DNA from: an uncultured Bacteroidales bacterium
Lineage (GTDB): Bacteria > Bacteroidota > Bacteroidia > Bacteroidales > Muribaculaceae
Direction of reading: 5' to 3'
DNA length: 39,979 nt
NCBI GenBank assembly: GCA_947173955.1
Contig: CAMWHE010000018.1
Location: forward strand, 1-39,979
This document shows, one piece after another, positions 9,901-17,499 of the stretch. Under the pieces are notes generated by a model. That model was not told where the DNA came from. It was given only the letters and a program-made list of their open reading frames with translations, and ran no database searches. Each line of letters begins with the position of its first letter. Position 1 is the stretch's first letter. The translations under genes were made by a program, and so were the position numbers.

Positions 9901-9952
9901 CTGCTGCCACACGGGCCAACGCTATCCTGCCTATGTTTTTGATTATAAACAT
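6917..9952 (-). CDS. SusC/RagA-family TonB-linked outer-membrane transporter
   Basis: This is the TonB-dependent outer-membrane channel that imports the oligosaccharide bound by SusD. The 1011-aa protein has a signal peptide (about 1-30, ending IAQ), a carboxypeptidase-regulatory-like beta-sandwich (about 32-108, starting KVSGVVTDAKDGEPL), a TonB-box/SusC motif (LDEVVVIGYGHMQRKDLTGS, near 110), a plug domain (MTLRGASTLNGSTAPLYVVD and ATAIYGSKAANGVIIVTTK) and a 22-strand type barrel ending in an aromatic residue (VGVNVNF). It has no N-terminal DUF4974/STN extension, so it is not of the anti-sigma-signalling type. It is the first gene of the locus. Two -7-like motifs upstream are possible promoters. 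Confidence 0.97.
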   Translation of the reverse strand: MFIIKNIGRIALARVAAVALMAVASLSMIAQIKVSGVVTDAKDGEPLYGVTVLEKGTSNGISTGLDGDYTLTVAEGKTITFSYLGYKPVEKVVTGPTLDVALEEDIAVLDEVVVIGYGHMQRKDLTGSISTVNAKDLNVGAYTDPGQLLQGKVPGLVVVQNSDPNGGVNSMTLRGASTLNGSTAPLYVVDGIPGVELNLIPPSDIESIDVLRDASATAIYGSKAANGVIIVTTKRGADGPARVTYSGYTAWEWIANDHKMMSADQLRSYAAELGVSIKGDEGASTNWAKQVQRTGFAHNHTLSISGGNAKTNYMASLNYIARDGIITGAGNNLFTARAYVETKVLKDRLTLAAGINGNIRNEWGVARGGLGNSVYQQMYTYNPCAPVYADEDQTKWYNNSSLISQSFNPLALIYEDQSRATFKRYQVTGKASLKIIEGLLLNANFSYQTNMKDFRSYSSHESQIIPGRNGQVVRDYFSDYNKLMEIYANYDKQFGLDHKLALMAGYSWEQNNTADGYKATGYDFYDDSLWWNNIGAANKWDIDPVSGHGPDVKRMISFYGRANYSFKSKYLFQAAVRRDGASTFGSNNKWATFPSASVAWRISEEDFLKNLGVFNDLKIRAGWGQSGNSAGFDAYASRFFYDLGGRFDYDGDSYKEVHAARNVNDDLKWETTTMLNLGIDFAFFNGRLSGTIEYYNKDTKDMIWNYAVSTLVYPVGNLTANVGRMRNRGVELSINAVPVQTRDFQWSSSLNFSHNDNKVVSISNPGAGFNAGILDQYYNPNLPGASSAHIQRIIEGQPIGTFYMWEWAGYNERGNSCFYVYDKTREDVFGERLRDENGNFVTTETPEEKDRVIVGNAQPKLTMGWNNTFTWKNWDLNIFFTGVFGQKIFNEPRAALSNIGDVAAGKNILADTPNFQKVGDSYSSMPSDRWLEDGSYFKLSTATLGYTFRNCFNGWLSDIRLYVSANNVFTITKYKGRDPELCLDGLTPGCDTRTDHYPRARQLMVGVNVNF

Positions 9953-10082
9953 GGTGATAAGATTGGATTAGTTATAGGTAATTAAATTAAAATACAGATT
10001 AATGTAGGGTTTATATATAAATGAGGAGGGTTAGTCTTCATGGTCAGTGCCCGATTTCGGGCGTGGTCTTAGTTAGGTAACA

Positions 10083-10090
10083 CAAAAGTA
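10083..10090 (-). promoter_or_regulatory. Candidate -7 element for susC
   Basis: CAAAAGTA on the plus strand reads TACTTTTG on the minus strand and matches the Bacteroidota TAnnTTTG consensus. I see no TTG at the usual -33 spacing, which would fit an activator-dependent promoter. A second match (TACCTTTG at 10210-10217) is an alternative. Confidence 0.4.
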
Positions 10091-10271
10091 TTACGTTTCT
10101 TATTATCATTAAAGATTATTATGTTAAAAAAGATTAAGAGCTATGTTAAACTCTTGTGTCGGGCGTAACAATCGTGCAGTCAGGAAATATAAAAAATCAT
10201 TCTTTTTCACAAAGGTAGGATTTTATTCTCAAAAAGAATCGTTTTTACAATCAAAAGTTACGCAATTGTAG

Positions 10272-10279
10272 TAATTTTG
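10272..10279 (+). promoter_or_regulatory. Candidate -7 element for the SDR gene
   Basis: TAATTTTG matches TAnnTTTG and lies 15 nt before the ATG at 10295. It overlaps the in-frame TTG at 10277, so that TTG cannot be the start codon if this promoter is real. The predicted 5' leader would be only about 10 nt. Confidence 0.5.
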
Positions 10280-10294
10280 CATAAAAAGTATATA

Positions 10295-11044
10295 ATGAAG
10301 AAAACTGTAATAATAACAGGCGCGACAAGCGGTATAGGAGCTGCGACTGCACGCCGATTCAGCCGGGCAGGCTACAGAGTAATCATCACGGGACGCTCGA
10401 TGAGCCGATTGACCACGCTTAAGAAAGAGCTGGGAACCGACTGCAAGGCGCTCCCCTTTGACGTCAGGGACGCCGAAGCAGCTGAAAGAGCACTGAAATC
10501 GCTTCCGGCCGACTGGCAGGAGATTGATATCCTCGTCAACAATGCCGGTCTTGCCCTCGGACTCGAGCCGGAATATGAAGGGGCACTTCAGGACTGGGAG
10601 ACGATGATAGACACCAATATCAAGGGGCTGCTGATCATGACGCGGCTTATCGTGCCGAAAATGGTAGCGCGTGGCGAAGGACACATTATTAATATAGGGA
10701 GCGTAGCCGGCGACACGGCCTACAGAAACGGAGCTGTCTACTGTGCTACGAAAGCGGCAGTACAGAGCCTGACCGACGGTCTGCGCATCGACCTCGTCGA
10801 GACTCCGATACGCGTCAGCCTGCTCAAGCCGGGACTGGTAGAGACAAATTTCAGCCAGATACGTTTCCACGGCGACCAGGAACGCGCCGCGAATGTCTAT
10901 AAGGGAATCACGCCGCTGACAGCCGACGACATAGCCGACGCCGCAATCTACTGCGCGCAGGCTCCGGCTCACGTGCAGATAGCCGAGATGCTCGTCCTGG
11001 CAACCAACCAGGCCAACGGCTACACCATCCACAGGGAGCCGTAA
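10295..11044 (+). CDS. SDR family NADP-dependent oxidoreductase (YdfG-like)
   Basis: This is a cytosolic short-chain dehydrogenase/reductase of classical type. The Rossmann glycine motif TGATSGIG lies near the N-terminus, NNAG near residue 85 stabilises the fold, and the catalytic Ser-Tyr-Lys set is visible in IGSVAGDTAYRNGAVYCATK (Ser; YxxxK). The arginine-containing segment after strand 2 (TGRSMSRL) favours NADP(H) over NAD(H). The overall sequence resembles YdfG-type 3-hydroxy acid / serine dehydrogenases, but the substrate cannot be assigned. I start at ATG 10295 (249 aa), not the in-frame TTG 18 nt upstream, because the promoter motif covers that TTG. The gene is monocistronic and convergent with the next operon. 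Confidence 0.9.
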   Translation: MKKTVIITGATSGIGAATARRFSRAGYRVIITGRSMSRLTTLKKELGTDCKALPFDVRDAEAAERALKSLPADWQEIDILVNNAGLALGLEPEYEGALQDWETMIDTNIKGLLIMTRLIVPKMVARGEGHIINIGSVAGDTAYRNGAVYCATKAAVQSLTDGLRIDLVETPIRVSLLKPGLVETNFSQIRFHGDQERAANVYKGITPLTADDIADAAIYCAQAPAHVQIAEMLVLATNQANGYTIHREP

Positions 11045-11065
11045 GCTCTTTCGCCCTGCCTTATG

Positions 11066-11362
11066 TCAGAGACGCATCATCGTAGAGAGAGGCAGACCGA
11101 GCGCTATGCTGAGCAAGAGCGTCAGAAGCAGGAAGAGGACGGAGAGGATAATGCCGGCTACCGCCCACAGGCGACGGCTTCGGCGGCATAACGCCCAGAC
11201 CGACAGCACGAGACCAATGAGCGCTCCAACGATACCGACTCCCCACGGGAGATTGAGCAATCCGATGGAAAAGCTCATGAGAGACACTATAAATCCGACT
11301 ATGGCAAGGATATCGGCAGGACGGCGTGAGCCGGTGCGGGGTGGATTGGTTTCTTCTGTCAT
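11066..11362 (-). CDS. Small membrane protein (DUF4190-like)
   Basis: This is a 98-aa protein of unknown function. After a polar, proline-containing N-terminus (about 1-16) there are three hydrophobic segments (about 17-34, 39-58 and 66-92), the first pair separated by a PWG turn. This pattern resembles the DUF4190-type small membrane proteins. It begins 9 bp after the ABC ATPase stop codon and is the last gene of the nine-gene run. Nothing in the sequence links it to transport, so the linkage may be only transcriptional. Confidence 0.7.
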   Translation of the reverse strand: MTEETNPPRTGSRRPADILAIVGFIVSLMSFSIGLLNLPWGVGIVGALIGLVLSVWALCRRSRRLWAVAGIILSVLFLLLTLLLSIALGLPLSTMMRL

Positions 11363-11371
11363 TGCTATATA

Positions 11372-12088
11372 TTATAATGTGATTCCGAATATTTTTTCAG
11401 CATATCCGCGCACGACAAAATCAGGCGACGGGAGTGAGATGATGTCGGGAGAGTCGATTATCCACATATCGTCGGTCATACGCGAAGCGATGTCGAGCTC
11501 ATGGGTCGAAAAAAGAATTGTCTTACCGCTTTCGACCGTCAGTTGGCGCAGAAGACCGGCAAGCTCATAGCGTCCGGGCATATCAAGAAATGATGTAGGC
11601 TCGTCAAGGAGTATCACGGGAGTATCCTGTGCGATGGCACGGGCTATCATGACTCGCTGGCATTCCCCGTCGCTCATAGTCGACAGAGTGCGTCCGGCAA
11701 ACCGGCTCATACCGACTGTAGCGAGAGCTTCATTGACCGACTCCTTGTCAGCGGGCTGCATCCGGCCGATCCAGTTGGTATACGGAGCGCGTCCCATAGC
11801 AACAACGTCGCGGCAGGTAAGCGACGCAACACGGATACGCTCGGTGTTGACATAGGCTACAGTCATCGCCATCTGCCGCGGCGACATTTCGCCGATCGGG
11901 TTTCCGTCAATGCATATCTGACCGGATGCCGGTTTATTCAAGCCACAGAGACAACGCAGCAATGTCGACTTTCCGGCACCGTTGCGACCAACCAGGGCAC
12001 ACAGCCGGCCTCTCTCCAGACTTACCGACACATCGGCGAGAAGCGTTCGATCGCCGGCATTGAGTGTTATGTCTCGCAGTTCGATCAT
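11372..12088 (-). CDS. ABC transporter ATP-binding protein (FecE/BtuD family)
   Basis: This is the cytoplasmic ATPase of an iron-complex or corrinoid importer. It has a Walker A (GRNGAGKS), a Q-loop region, a signature motif of the form MSDGECQR in place of LSGGQ (a common variant in this family), a Walker B with DEPTSFLD, and the switch histidine in FSTHELD. I choose ATG 12088 (MIELRDI, 238 aa), which overlaps the permease stop codon as ATGA. Upstream in-frame starts at 12109 and 12184 would overlap the permease by 25 and 100 bp. Translational coupling with the permease and binding protein shows that the three form one transporter. Confidence 0.92.
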   Translation of the reverse strand: MIELRDITLNAGDRTLLADVSVSLERGRLCALVGRNGAGKSTLLRCLCGLNKPASGQICIDGNPIGEMSPRQMAMTVAYVNTERIRVASLTCRDVVAMGRAPYTNWIGRMQPADKESVNEALATVGMSRFAGRTLSTMSDGECQRVMIARAIAQDTPVILLDEPTSFLDMPGRYELAGLLRQLTVESGKTILFSTHELDIASRMTDDMWIIDSPDIISLPSPDFVVRGYAEKIFGITL

Positions 12089-13068
12089 GACTTTTTCAGA
12101 ACTATCCATGCTACGACGGGAATACCTACAATAGCGGTTATAGAATTGACAGGCAACGCATAAAGCTTGGAGAGGACATCGCATCCGAGCATGACGACGA
12201 CGCCCGTAAGCGCTGCTCCAGGCAGAAGGACACGATGGTCGGACGTATGGAAGAGCGCACGCGCGATATGCGGCATGGCGAGTCCAATGAATCCTATCGG
12301 GCCACAGAAAGCTGTCACGGTGCCGGCAAGCAGCGTCGTAGAGAGGAAAAGCAGGACACGACTACGGCGGAGATTGAGCCCCATCGTACGCGCATACTGC
12401 TCACCCATCAGCAGGAGGTTAAGCGGCTTTACTGTGGCAACGGCAAGCAGAAGTCCCGCGAAAAGCGCCGCAGCCATCACTACCATCCTGTCAGCCGTAA
12501 CATCATTAAGTGAGCCCATAGTCCACACCACAAAGTGCTTGAGGGCATCCTCACTGCTGAGATACTGCAGAATCTGTACGATGGCGGCAATACCCGAAGA
12601 TAGCATCATGCCGAGTATCAGAATCACCATTATATCATTGATACGCCGGCTAAGGACTCCGACTATAAGCAATACGCCTGCCGCTCCGATCCATGCGGCG
12701 CCGGCCATACCGAGCGATGTGCCGGTCAGCGACAGACCGATAGCCGGAGCGCCGAGGATAAACAGAGCAACGCCGAGACTCGCGCCGGCGCTTATACCGA
12801 GGACATACGGTCCGGCAAGTGGATTGCGGAAAAGGGTCTGCATCTGCAGTCCGCTGACAGAAAGGGCGACTCCGACGCAGACTGCTGTCAGAGCTTTCAG
12901 CAGTCGGATGTTGAGAATGATATTACGCGCCGTAGGGTCGCAGTCGCCGCCGGTCAAAGCTGAAAACACTGAGGAAAGGCTTATGGATGTCGATCCGAAA
13001 CACAGATCGAGGGAAAAGAGCATGAGAGCCGCGATGCTCATGACTATGAACAACACTGACCTCTTCAT
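12085..13068 (-). CDS. FecCD-family ABC transporter permease
   Basis: This is the inner-membrane permease subunit for ferric-siderophore, haem or cobalamin import. The 327-aa protein is hydrophobic throughout, with about ten transmembrane helices. It has family signatures: LRLLKALTAVCVGVALSVSG near 50-70, QTLFRNPLAGPYVLGISAGA, the CGPIGFIGLAMPHIAR segment near 255-270 that contacts the ATPase, and a C-terminal GIPVVAWIVLKKS. It overlaps the preceding binding-protein gene by 4 bp (ATGA) and the following ATPase gene by ATGA. The substrate is not decidable from the permease. Confidence 0.95.
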   Translation of the reverse strand: MKRSVLFIVMSIAALMLFSLDLCFGSTSISLSSVFSALTGGDCDPTARNIILNIRLLKALTAVCVGVALSVSGLQMQTLFRNPLAGPYVLGISAGASLGVALFILGAPAIGLSLTGTSLGMAGAAWIGAAGVLLIVGVLSRRINDIMVILILGMMLSSGIAAIVQILQYLSSEDALKHFVVWTMGSLNDVTADRMVVMAAALFAGLLLAVATVKPLNLLLMGEQYARTMGLNLRRSRVLLFLSTTLLAGTVTAFCGPIGFIGLAMPHIARALFHTSDHRVLLPGAALTGVVVMLGCDVLSKLYALPVNSITAIVGIPVVAWIVLKKS

Positions 13069-14156
13069 TGCAGTCGGCGGAAATAGTACAGCTCCCTGTC
13101 GGGTAGCAGCTCGGGGTGAATTATGGAAATCAGATCGGCAAGGACTATGTCGGGATGGACTGCGCTGCTTTCCCAGAAGTCATTGCCACCACCGGGCGTC
13201 AGCCGGGCGTTATTATTAAAGACCTTCCCGTCAGCTACGGCAGGCATCCCCGCTAACTTTGGAGCAAGAACTGCTATCGACGTCAGGTCGGAAGCCCCGC
13301 CGGGATTAAGCCACAAGTCTGCGCCCGATAGCATAGAGTATGCCGTCTCGAAATCGACGGGCACGGATGTACGCGGGTCATCCGATTCAAACATATATCG
13401 TCCGCCTGCATCATTAATCATACGAGGCATATATCCTCCGGGGGTCGGGAGATACCACTGATCGCCGACAGGCATATTGAGCATTACCGACGGACGACGA
13501 TCCACGCCGGACACGAGACTGACGAGGTCGGCATAACGCTGCGACACCTCAGACATCAGGCTGTCGGCAAGTTGCTGCTTTCCTACAATTTCGGCTAAGA
13601 AACGAAGCCATTCAGCCTTGCCCAGAGGGGTCTCCTCCATATAGTCGCCGATATAGACAAACGGGATGCCGAGTTCACGGAGCTTACTCTCCATTGAGCT
13701 TGCCCCGTTTACGCCGTAAAGCAGAATGATGTCAGGACGTACGGATATCAGCTTCTCATAGTCGATATTTCCGTCATAGCCTACATCAGCGATCTCGTCG
13801 ATCCGGGTTACAACCGAAGGTGTCGAAAGAAATCCTTTGCCTGAAACCCCCACTATGCGGTCGGAAACTCCGAGGGCATCAAGCATCGCCACATGAGATG
13901 ACGACATGGCTACTATACGCTCGGCAGGAGTACCGTCAACGACAATAGATGTCCGGGCTGCTCCGTCGCCCTGCCATGCCGACCGGGTAACTAACAAACG
14001 GGAGGAATCGTCGGGATCCGGAGTCGCCTTGATCTCGAATCCGACAGCATGAACCGGTTCATATACCGTCTCAGTAAATTCGGCATCAGACTTCTTGGTG
14101 TCACCACATCCTGTTGTAATGACAGCGATAATTAGCAGAAGTCCAAACCATTTCAT
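13065..14156 (-). CDS. Substrate-binding lipoprotein of a FecB/BtuF-type ABC importer
   Basis: This is a class III periplasmic binding protein that delivers a metal-chelate (ferric siderophore, haem or corrinoid) to the permease. The 363-aa protein has a lipoprotein signal with lipobox TTGC (Cys17). The binding-protein fold is marked by ERIVAMSSSHVAMLDALG, IVGVSGKG, DEIADVGYDGNIDYEKLISVRPDIIL, and the long-helix linker region ETPLGKAEWLRFLAEIVGK. An N-terminal segment of about 70 residues before the fold (YEPVHAVGFEI) is typical of Bacteroidota members. The gene starts 9 bp after pdxA and is coupled to the permease by a 4-bp overlap. The btuB/btuG genes elsewhere in the window make cobalamin a possible substrate, but this is inference. 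Confidence 0.9.
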   Translation of the reverse strand: MKWFGLLLIIAVITTGCGDTKKSDAEFTETVYEPVHAVGFEIKATPDPDDSSRLLVTRSAWQGDGAARTSIVVDGTPAERIVAMSSSHVAMLDALGVSDRIVGVSGKGFLSTPSVVTRIDEIADVGYDGNIDYEKLISVRPDIILLYGVNGASSMESKLRELGIPFVYIGDYMEETPLGKAEWLRFLAEIVGKQQLADSLMSEVSQRYADLVSLVSGVDRRPSVMLNMPVGDQWYLPTPGGYMPRMINDAGGRYMFESDDPRTSVPVDFETAYSMLSGADLWLNPGGASDLTSIAVLAPKLAGMPAVADGKVFNNNARLTPGGGNDFWESSAVHPDIVLADLISIIHPELLPDRELYYFRRLQ

Positions 14157-14165
14157 ACTTATAGA

Positions 14166-15251
14166 CTAATCTTTTGTCAGATCAAGGACTACATTATCCT
14201 TACCTTTGTCAAAGTACTGGCGACGGAGAGGGTTTCTGTGGGCTTCAGCATAATTACGACGGCTGCGGACAATATCTATGGCAGCATAGACAGCCTGACG
14301 CATCGACTCCTCGGAGGCTTCGCCCTTGCCGGCGATATCGTAACCGGTACCGTGATCTGGGGACGTACGTACGAACGGGAGTCCGGCCGTGAAATTCACT
14401 CCGCTCTCCATCGCGATGGTCTTGAACGGTGCAAGTCCCTGATCGTGATACATAGCGAGCACACCGTCAAAACAACGGTACTGCTCCGCACCGAAAAAGC
14501 CGTCGGCCGCATAGGGTCCGTAGCAGTTGACACCTTCCTGGCGAGCCTGCTCAATGGCAGGAATAATGATTTCAGACTCCTCACTGCCAATCACACCGCC
14601 GTCGCCGGCATGGGGATTCAATGCAAGTACAGCTATGCGAGGATGCGTGCATGAGAAGTCTTTCTCAAGCGACTGCGAGAATATCTTCAGCTTCTCAACT
14701 ATACGGTCGGATGTGATAGCTGAGGCTATCTCGGCGACAGGCAGATGGGTGGTCACAAGAGCCACACGCAGTCTATCGTTGAACAATACCATGAGCGAAT
14801 GAGCACCCTCCCCCGCCCTCGACTCCAGATATTCGGTATGACCGGGAAACTGGAATTCCGGACTCTGAATGTTATGCTTATTGATAGGAGCGGTCACAAG
14901 CGCATCTATTTTGCCCGCCTGCAGGTCGTCGACGGCCCGGCTGAGGGCCGCAAGAGCGGCTTGACCACCTTCTGCTGTAGACTGTCCCGGCTCAATTCGC
15001 ACATCTTCTCCCACAATATTTATTATATTATTGGTATCATCTTTCGCATCAGTGGCGTCTGCAATCTGATTGAACGGGAGTTGCTGCATTTCCATCCCTT
15101 TGCGATAGTAGTTGGCAATTTTAGCCGAGCCATATACAATGGGAGTACAAAGCTCAAGGATGCGATTATCTTCAAGAAGTTTAAGGATTACCTCATAGCC
15201 CACGCCGTTGATATCGCCGTGTGTGATACCTATTTTGATTTTATTACTCAT
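14166..15251 (-). CDS. pdxA: 4-hydroxythreonine-4-phosphate dehydrogenase
   Basis: PdxA oxidises 4-phosphohydroxy-L-threonine with NAD(P)+ in the DXP-dependent pyridoxal 5'-phosphate pathway. The 361-aa protein has the expected landmarks: GITHGDINGVGYE at the N-terminus, VTAPINKHNIQSPEFQFPGHTEYLE (substrate contacts), LNPHAGDGG, and the metal-binding YHDQGLAPFK together with RTSPDHGTGYDIAGKG near the C-terminus. It is slightly longer than the E. coli enzyme (about 330 aa), with an insertion near 45-75 (TDAKDDTNNIINIVGEDV). It lies 4 bp after the PAP2-like gene and 9 bp before the ABC importer genes. PdxJ and the other pathway genes are not in the window. Confidence 0.96.
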   Translation of the reverse strand: MSNKIKIGITHGDINGVGYEVILKLLEDNRILELCTPIVYGSAKIANYYRKGMEMQQLPFNQIADATDAKDDTNNIINIVGEDVRIEPGQSTAEGGQAALAALSRAVDDLQAGKIDALVTAPINKHNIQSPEFQFPGHTEYLESRAGEGAHSLMVLFNDRLRVALVTTHLPVAEIASAITSDRIVEKLKIFSQSLEKDFSCTHPRIAVLALNPHAGDGGVIGSEESEIIIPAIEQARQEGVNCYGPYAADGFFGAEQYRCFDGVLAMYHDQGLAPFKTIAMESGVNFTAGLPFVRTSPDHGTGYDIAGKGEASEESMRQAVYAAIDIVRSRRNYAEAHRNPLRRQYFDKGKDNVVLDLTKD

Positions 15252-15255
15252 TTCT

Positions 15256-16218
15256 TCAATTCTTTAAAGGTTTCGGCCCCTCGATATAGTGGCAATACCC
15301 AACCATAAACCGACGGAACGGAGGGATTTTCATAAATACATACTCAAATAGCGCAACGGCAGCCAAAGCGGTAAGAATGCCGCCGATGACATCGAGGATG
15401 TAATGATGAGACGCGTATACGGCGGTAAACCAGATACCGCAGGTAATCACGGCAAACAAGCCTCGCAGCCACCATGAGCAACGCGCTTTAAGAGAGTAGA
15501 TAAATGCTATCAGCATATAGGCCGAATGGAGCGACGGCACTGCTGCAAAGACATTGGAATTGCGGGCATAAAGAGCGTCAAAAATACCGAAACCCGTGAT
15601 CTCGTCAAAACGCGCCAGACCGGCTGCCGATCCAGGAGTACCTGCAATGAAGTCCATACCATATTCCTCAACATACCATGGCGGAGCAGCCGGATGCAGA
15701 TAGTAGATAGCGAACCCGAGCAGATTTGCGAGAAGGAAAACGCACGCGAAGTGCAGATAAACCCGATCCTGCTTTCTGAAATACAGCCACACACCGAATG
15801 CGATAGGGACAGGCACCCAGCATAGATAGAATATACCGCAAAGGAAGTCGACGAAAGTCGTGTGATGTATCGCAAAAAACTCGTTGGGAGTCAACGTTCC
15901 TTCAGCAGTAGAGATCCCGAAGACACTCTTCTCCGTATTATAAAGCGACTCGATATCAACAGGCGAGACCTCATAGTTGGGTAGCAGGTTCATCCAGTCA
16001 TATGACATGCCGAAGATTGCGAACGGGATAAGGGCTATAATCAATCGTCGGGTGATCCCTCCGGCCATGAAGAAGACCAGCATAACAAGCGCTATGATGA
16101 AGTGCTCGATGCGCAGTCCGACGCCAAGACCGGTAATCAGCAGCCACGCGGCAAGCGCAACGAAAAAAATCCAGATTTCCCGCCTCGGAGGGGTATTTAT
16201 CAGACTGTTACTTTTCAC
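15256..16218 (-). CDS. PAP2/AUR1-like membrane phosphotransferase (candidate inositol-phosphoceramide synthase)
   Basis: This integral membrane protein of the PAP2 superfamily is of the AUR1/IPC-synthase-like group, which transfers an inositol-phosphate head group between lipids. It has about six or more transmembrane segments. The two catalytic histidine motifs are visible: VPSLHSAYML (PSLH instead of the usual PSGH, as in AUR1-like proteins) and ASHHYILDVIGG (HYxxD). In Bacteroides thetaiotaomicron a PAP2-type gene sits next to the phosphatidylinositol-phosphate synthase gene in the inositol-lipid cluster, and the same adjacency is seen here. I choose GTG 16218 (320 aa), which overlaps the upstream gene by 11 bp and is preceded by AAGGATAAGA. 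The longer ATG at 16284 would overlap it by 77 bp. A plain lipid phosphatase is the alternative. Confidence 0.82.
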   Translation of the reverse strand: MKSNSLINTPPRREIWIFFVALAAWLLITGLGVGLRIEHFIIALVMLVFFMAGGITRRLIIALIPFAIFGMSYDWMNLLPNYEVSPVDIESLYNTEKSVFGISTAEGTLTPNEFFAIHHTTFVDFLCGIFYLCWVPVPIAFGVWLYFRKQDRVYLHFACVFLLANLLGFAIYYLHPAAPPWYVEEYGMDFIAGTPGSAAGLARFDEITGFGIFDALYARNSNVFAAVPSLHSAYMLIAFIYSLKARCSWWLRGLFAVITCGIWFTAVYASHHYILDVIGGILTALAAVALFEYVFMKIPPFRRFMVGYCHYIEGPKPLKN

Positions 16219-16939
16219 TCTTATCCTTTTTAGCGAGCTCGCGACGACAATGAGAGATACGTGCGAATGCAGTGATATTGGCAAAGACAGCGATGATGGC
16301 CATACCGCCTATCAGGATATAGACGGCATTGAATTTCTCGTCAGGTACAAGCTTACCAACTATACCGGTGGCAAGAGCTGAGACGCTGGTGATCACAACT
16401 CGCTCCGGCCGCTGCATGAATCCGACCTTGCACTCGATACCGAGACCTTCAGCACGGGCTCTGACATAGCTTACCATGATAGAGCCTATCAGCGCAATAA
16501 ACGTGATGAGAGAGCCGACCTCTCCTATACCCGACTCAAATTCGAGCATATAGAAAGTGATACCGCCCAATGTGACAAGCTCGCTGTAACGATCGAGTAC
16601 TGAGTCGTACATCGCACCGAACGTCGATTTCATATTACCGAGACGAGCAACCTGACCGTCAAGCATATCAAACACCGAGAAGATGATAAGGATGGCACCA
16701 CCCCAGGCTATCCAGCCATACTGAAACTGATCAGCCTCCGGAAGCGATAGTTCGCGCCGATGGATGATACCGGCGTAGACAAACATTGCAGCAGCTGCCA
16801 GATTGCCGATAAATCCGATTGTAGTCACCATATTGGGGGTCACACCCATTTTTATCAAGAACTTAACGAATGGATTGATTATCGCGTAGATGCCTTGCTG
16901 CAATCCATCGCGTTTTTTCTTGAAGACATTTTTTTCCAT
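16208..16939 (-). CDS. CDP-alcohol phosphatidyltransferase (candidate phosphatidylinositol-phosphate synthase)
   Basis: This inner-membrane enzyme transfers a phosphatidyl group from CDP-diacylglycerol to an alcohol acceptor. The complete family motif is present: DMLDGQVARLGNMKSTFGAM followed by YDSVLD, giving the four metal-binding aspartates and the conserved ARxxxxxxxxG spacing. Several hydrophobic segments surround it. The neighbouring AUR1-like gene suggests inositol-1-phosphate as acceptor (phosphatidylinositol-phosphate synthase), as proposed for the Bacteroides inositol-lipid cluster; glycerol-3-phosphate is the alternative. I choose ATG 16939 (MEKNVFKKKR, 243 aa), 4 bp after the preceding stop codon and behind AAAGAG. 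The ATG at 16969 would overlap the preceding gene by 26 bp. Confidence 0.88.
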   Translation of the reverse strand: MEKNVFKKKRDGLQQGIYAIINPFVKFLIKMGVTPNMVTTIGFIGNLAAAAMFVYAGIIHRRELSLPEADQFQYGWIAWGGAILIIFSVFDMLDGQVARLGNMKSTFGAMYDSVLDRYSELVTLGGITFYMLEFESGIGEVGSLITFIALIGSIMVSYVRARAEGLGIECKVGFMQRPERVVITSVSALATGIVGKLVPDEKFNAVYILIGGMAIIAVFANITAFARISHCRRELAKKDKSEK

Positions 16940-16943
16940 CTCT

Positions 16944-17492
16944 TTATTCTGTTTCGTTTGTTTTATCATTTTTACGCGGCACTATCCACATAAGGCCGTC
17001 GACAAGACGGTCGGCATAAGGATCGAAGCCGGGACGATGCCTGTACACAAAGTATTTTTGCATTACAAAATTCCATGCAAGAGACACTATCAGCGACACG
17101 ATTATACGCGCAGCAGCAAAGCTGCCTACCGATGTTACGCCGATCGCATCGAGGATATGCCAGTTGTCAAGCGCATCGGCAAGCAATGATGTGCCGACAG
17201 TGTTGAACAACACGCTCCCAAGCCATATCATCAGATATTTCACTGCCACAGCCTTGACCGAGCATCCGCTCGCACGGAACGTAAATTTATAATTGATACA
17301 GCAATTGACGATACCGCCGACTACAGCACCGACCGGGGTGGCTACCCATTGTGACAGTCCTGCAGCCACGAGACCGATACTCGTGCCCATATCTATCCAC
17401 GAAGCTACCTGTGCGGCAAGCGACGAGCGTATGAACATCATCACTCCGCCACCGTAGAGGAATTTATCTTTTATGCGCTTCAGCAGACCCAT
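16944..17492 (-). CDS. GtrA-like membrane protein
   Basis: This is a 182-aa protein with four predicted membrane segments (about 12-35, 38-58, 80-105 and 120-145), matching the GtrA/DPMS-like family. In this family the segment VATPVGAVVGGIVNCCINYKF is typical (NYxxxxxxxF). Members are thought to help move or flip polyprenyl-linked sugars or to support lipid head-group enzymes. It lies between an ATP-grasp gene (7 bp gap) and the CDP-alcohol phosphatidyltransferase (4 bp gap), so a role in membrane lipid or head-group handling is likely. The C-terminus (RKNDKTNETE) is polar and cytoplasmic-looking. Confidence 0.85.
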   Translation of the reverse strand: MGLLKRIKDKFLYGGGVMMFIRSSLAAQVASWIDMGTSIGLVAAGLSQWVATPVGAVVGGIVNCCINYKFTFRASGCSVKAVAVKYLMIWLGSVLFNTVGTSLLADALDNWHILDAIGVTSVGSFAAARIIVSLIVSLAWNFVMQKYFVYRHRPGFDPYADRLVDGLMWIVPRKNDKTNETE

Positions 17493-17499
17493 AACTCAC

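Larger units (their letters stand above)
9953..10294. other. Divergent intergenic region with susC leader
   Basis: This is AT-rich DNA between susC (minus) and the SDR gene (plus), and I see no coding region. It holds a minus-strand TACTTTTG (10083-10090), a second minus-strand -7-like TACCTTTG (10210-10217), a small hairpin GCCCGATTTCGGGC (10049-10062) inside the predicted susC leader, and a plus-strand TAATTTTG (10272-10279). If the nearer promoter is used, the susC leader is about 125 nt long. Confidence 0.6.

Noticed and set aside
10229-11032. A 267-codon open frame antisense to the SDR gene.
   Set aside because: The SDR gene on the plus strand has all catalytic motifs; the antisense frame has none.
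12089-12184. Longer N-terminus of the ABC ATPase gene.
   Set aside because: It overlaps the permease gene by up to 100 bp, has a cysteine-rich sequence unlike the family, and the ATG at 12088 gives the usual ATGA overlap.
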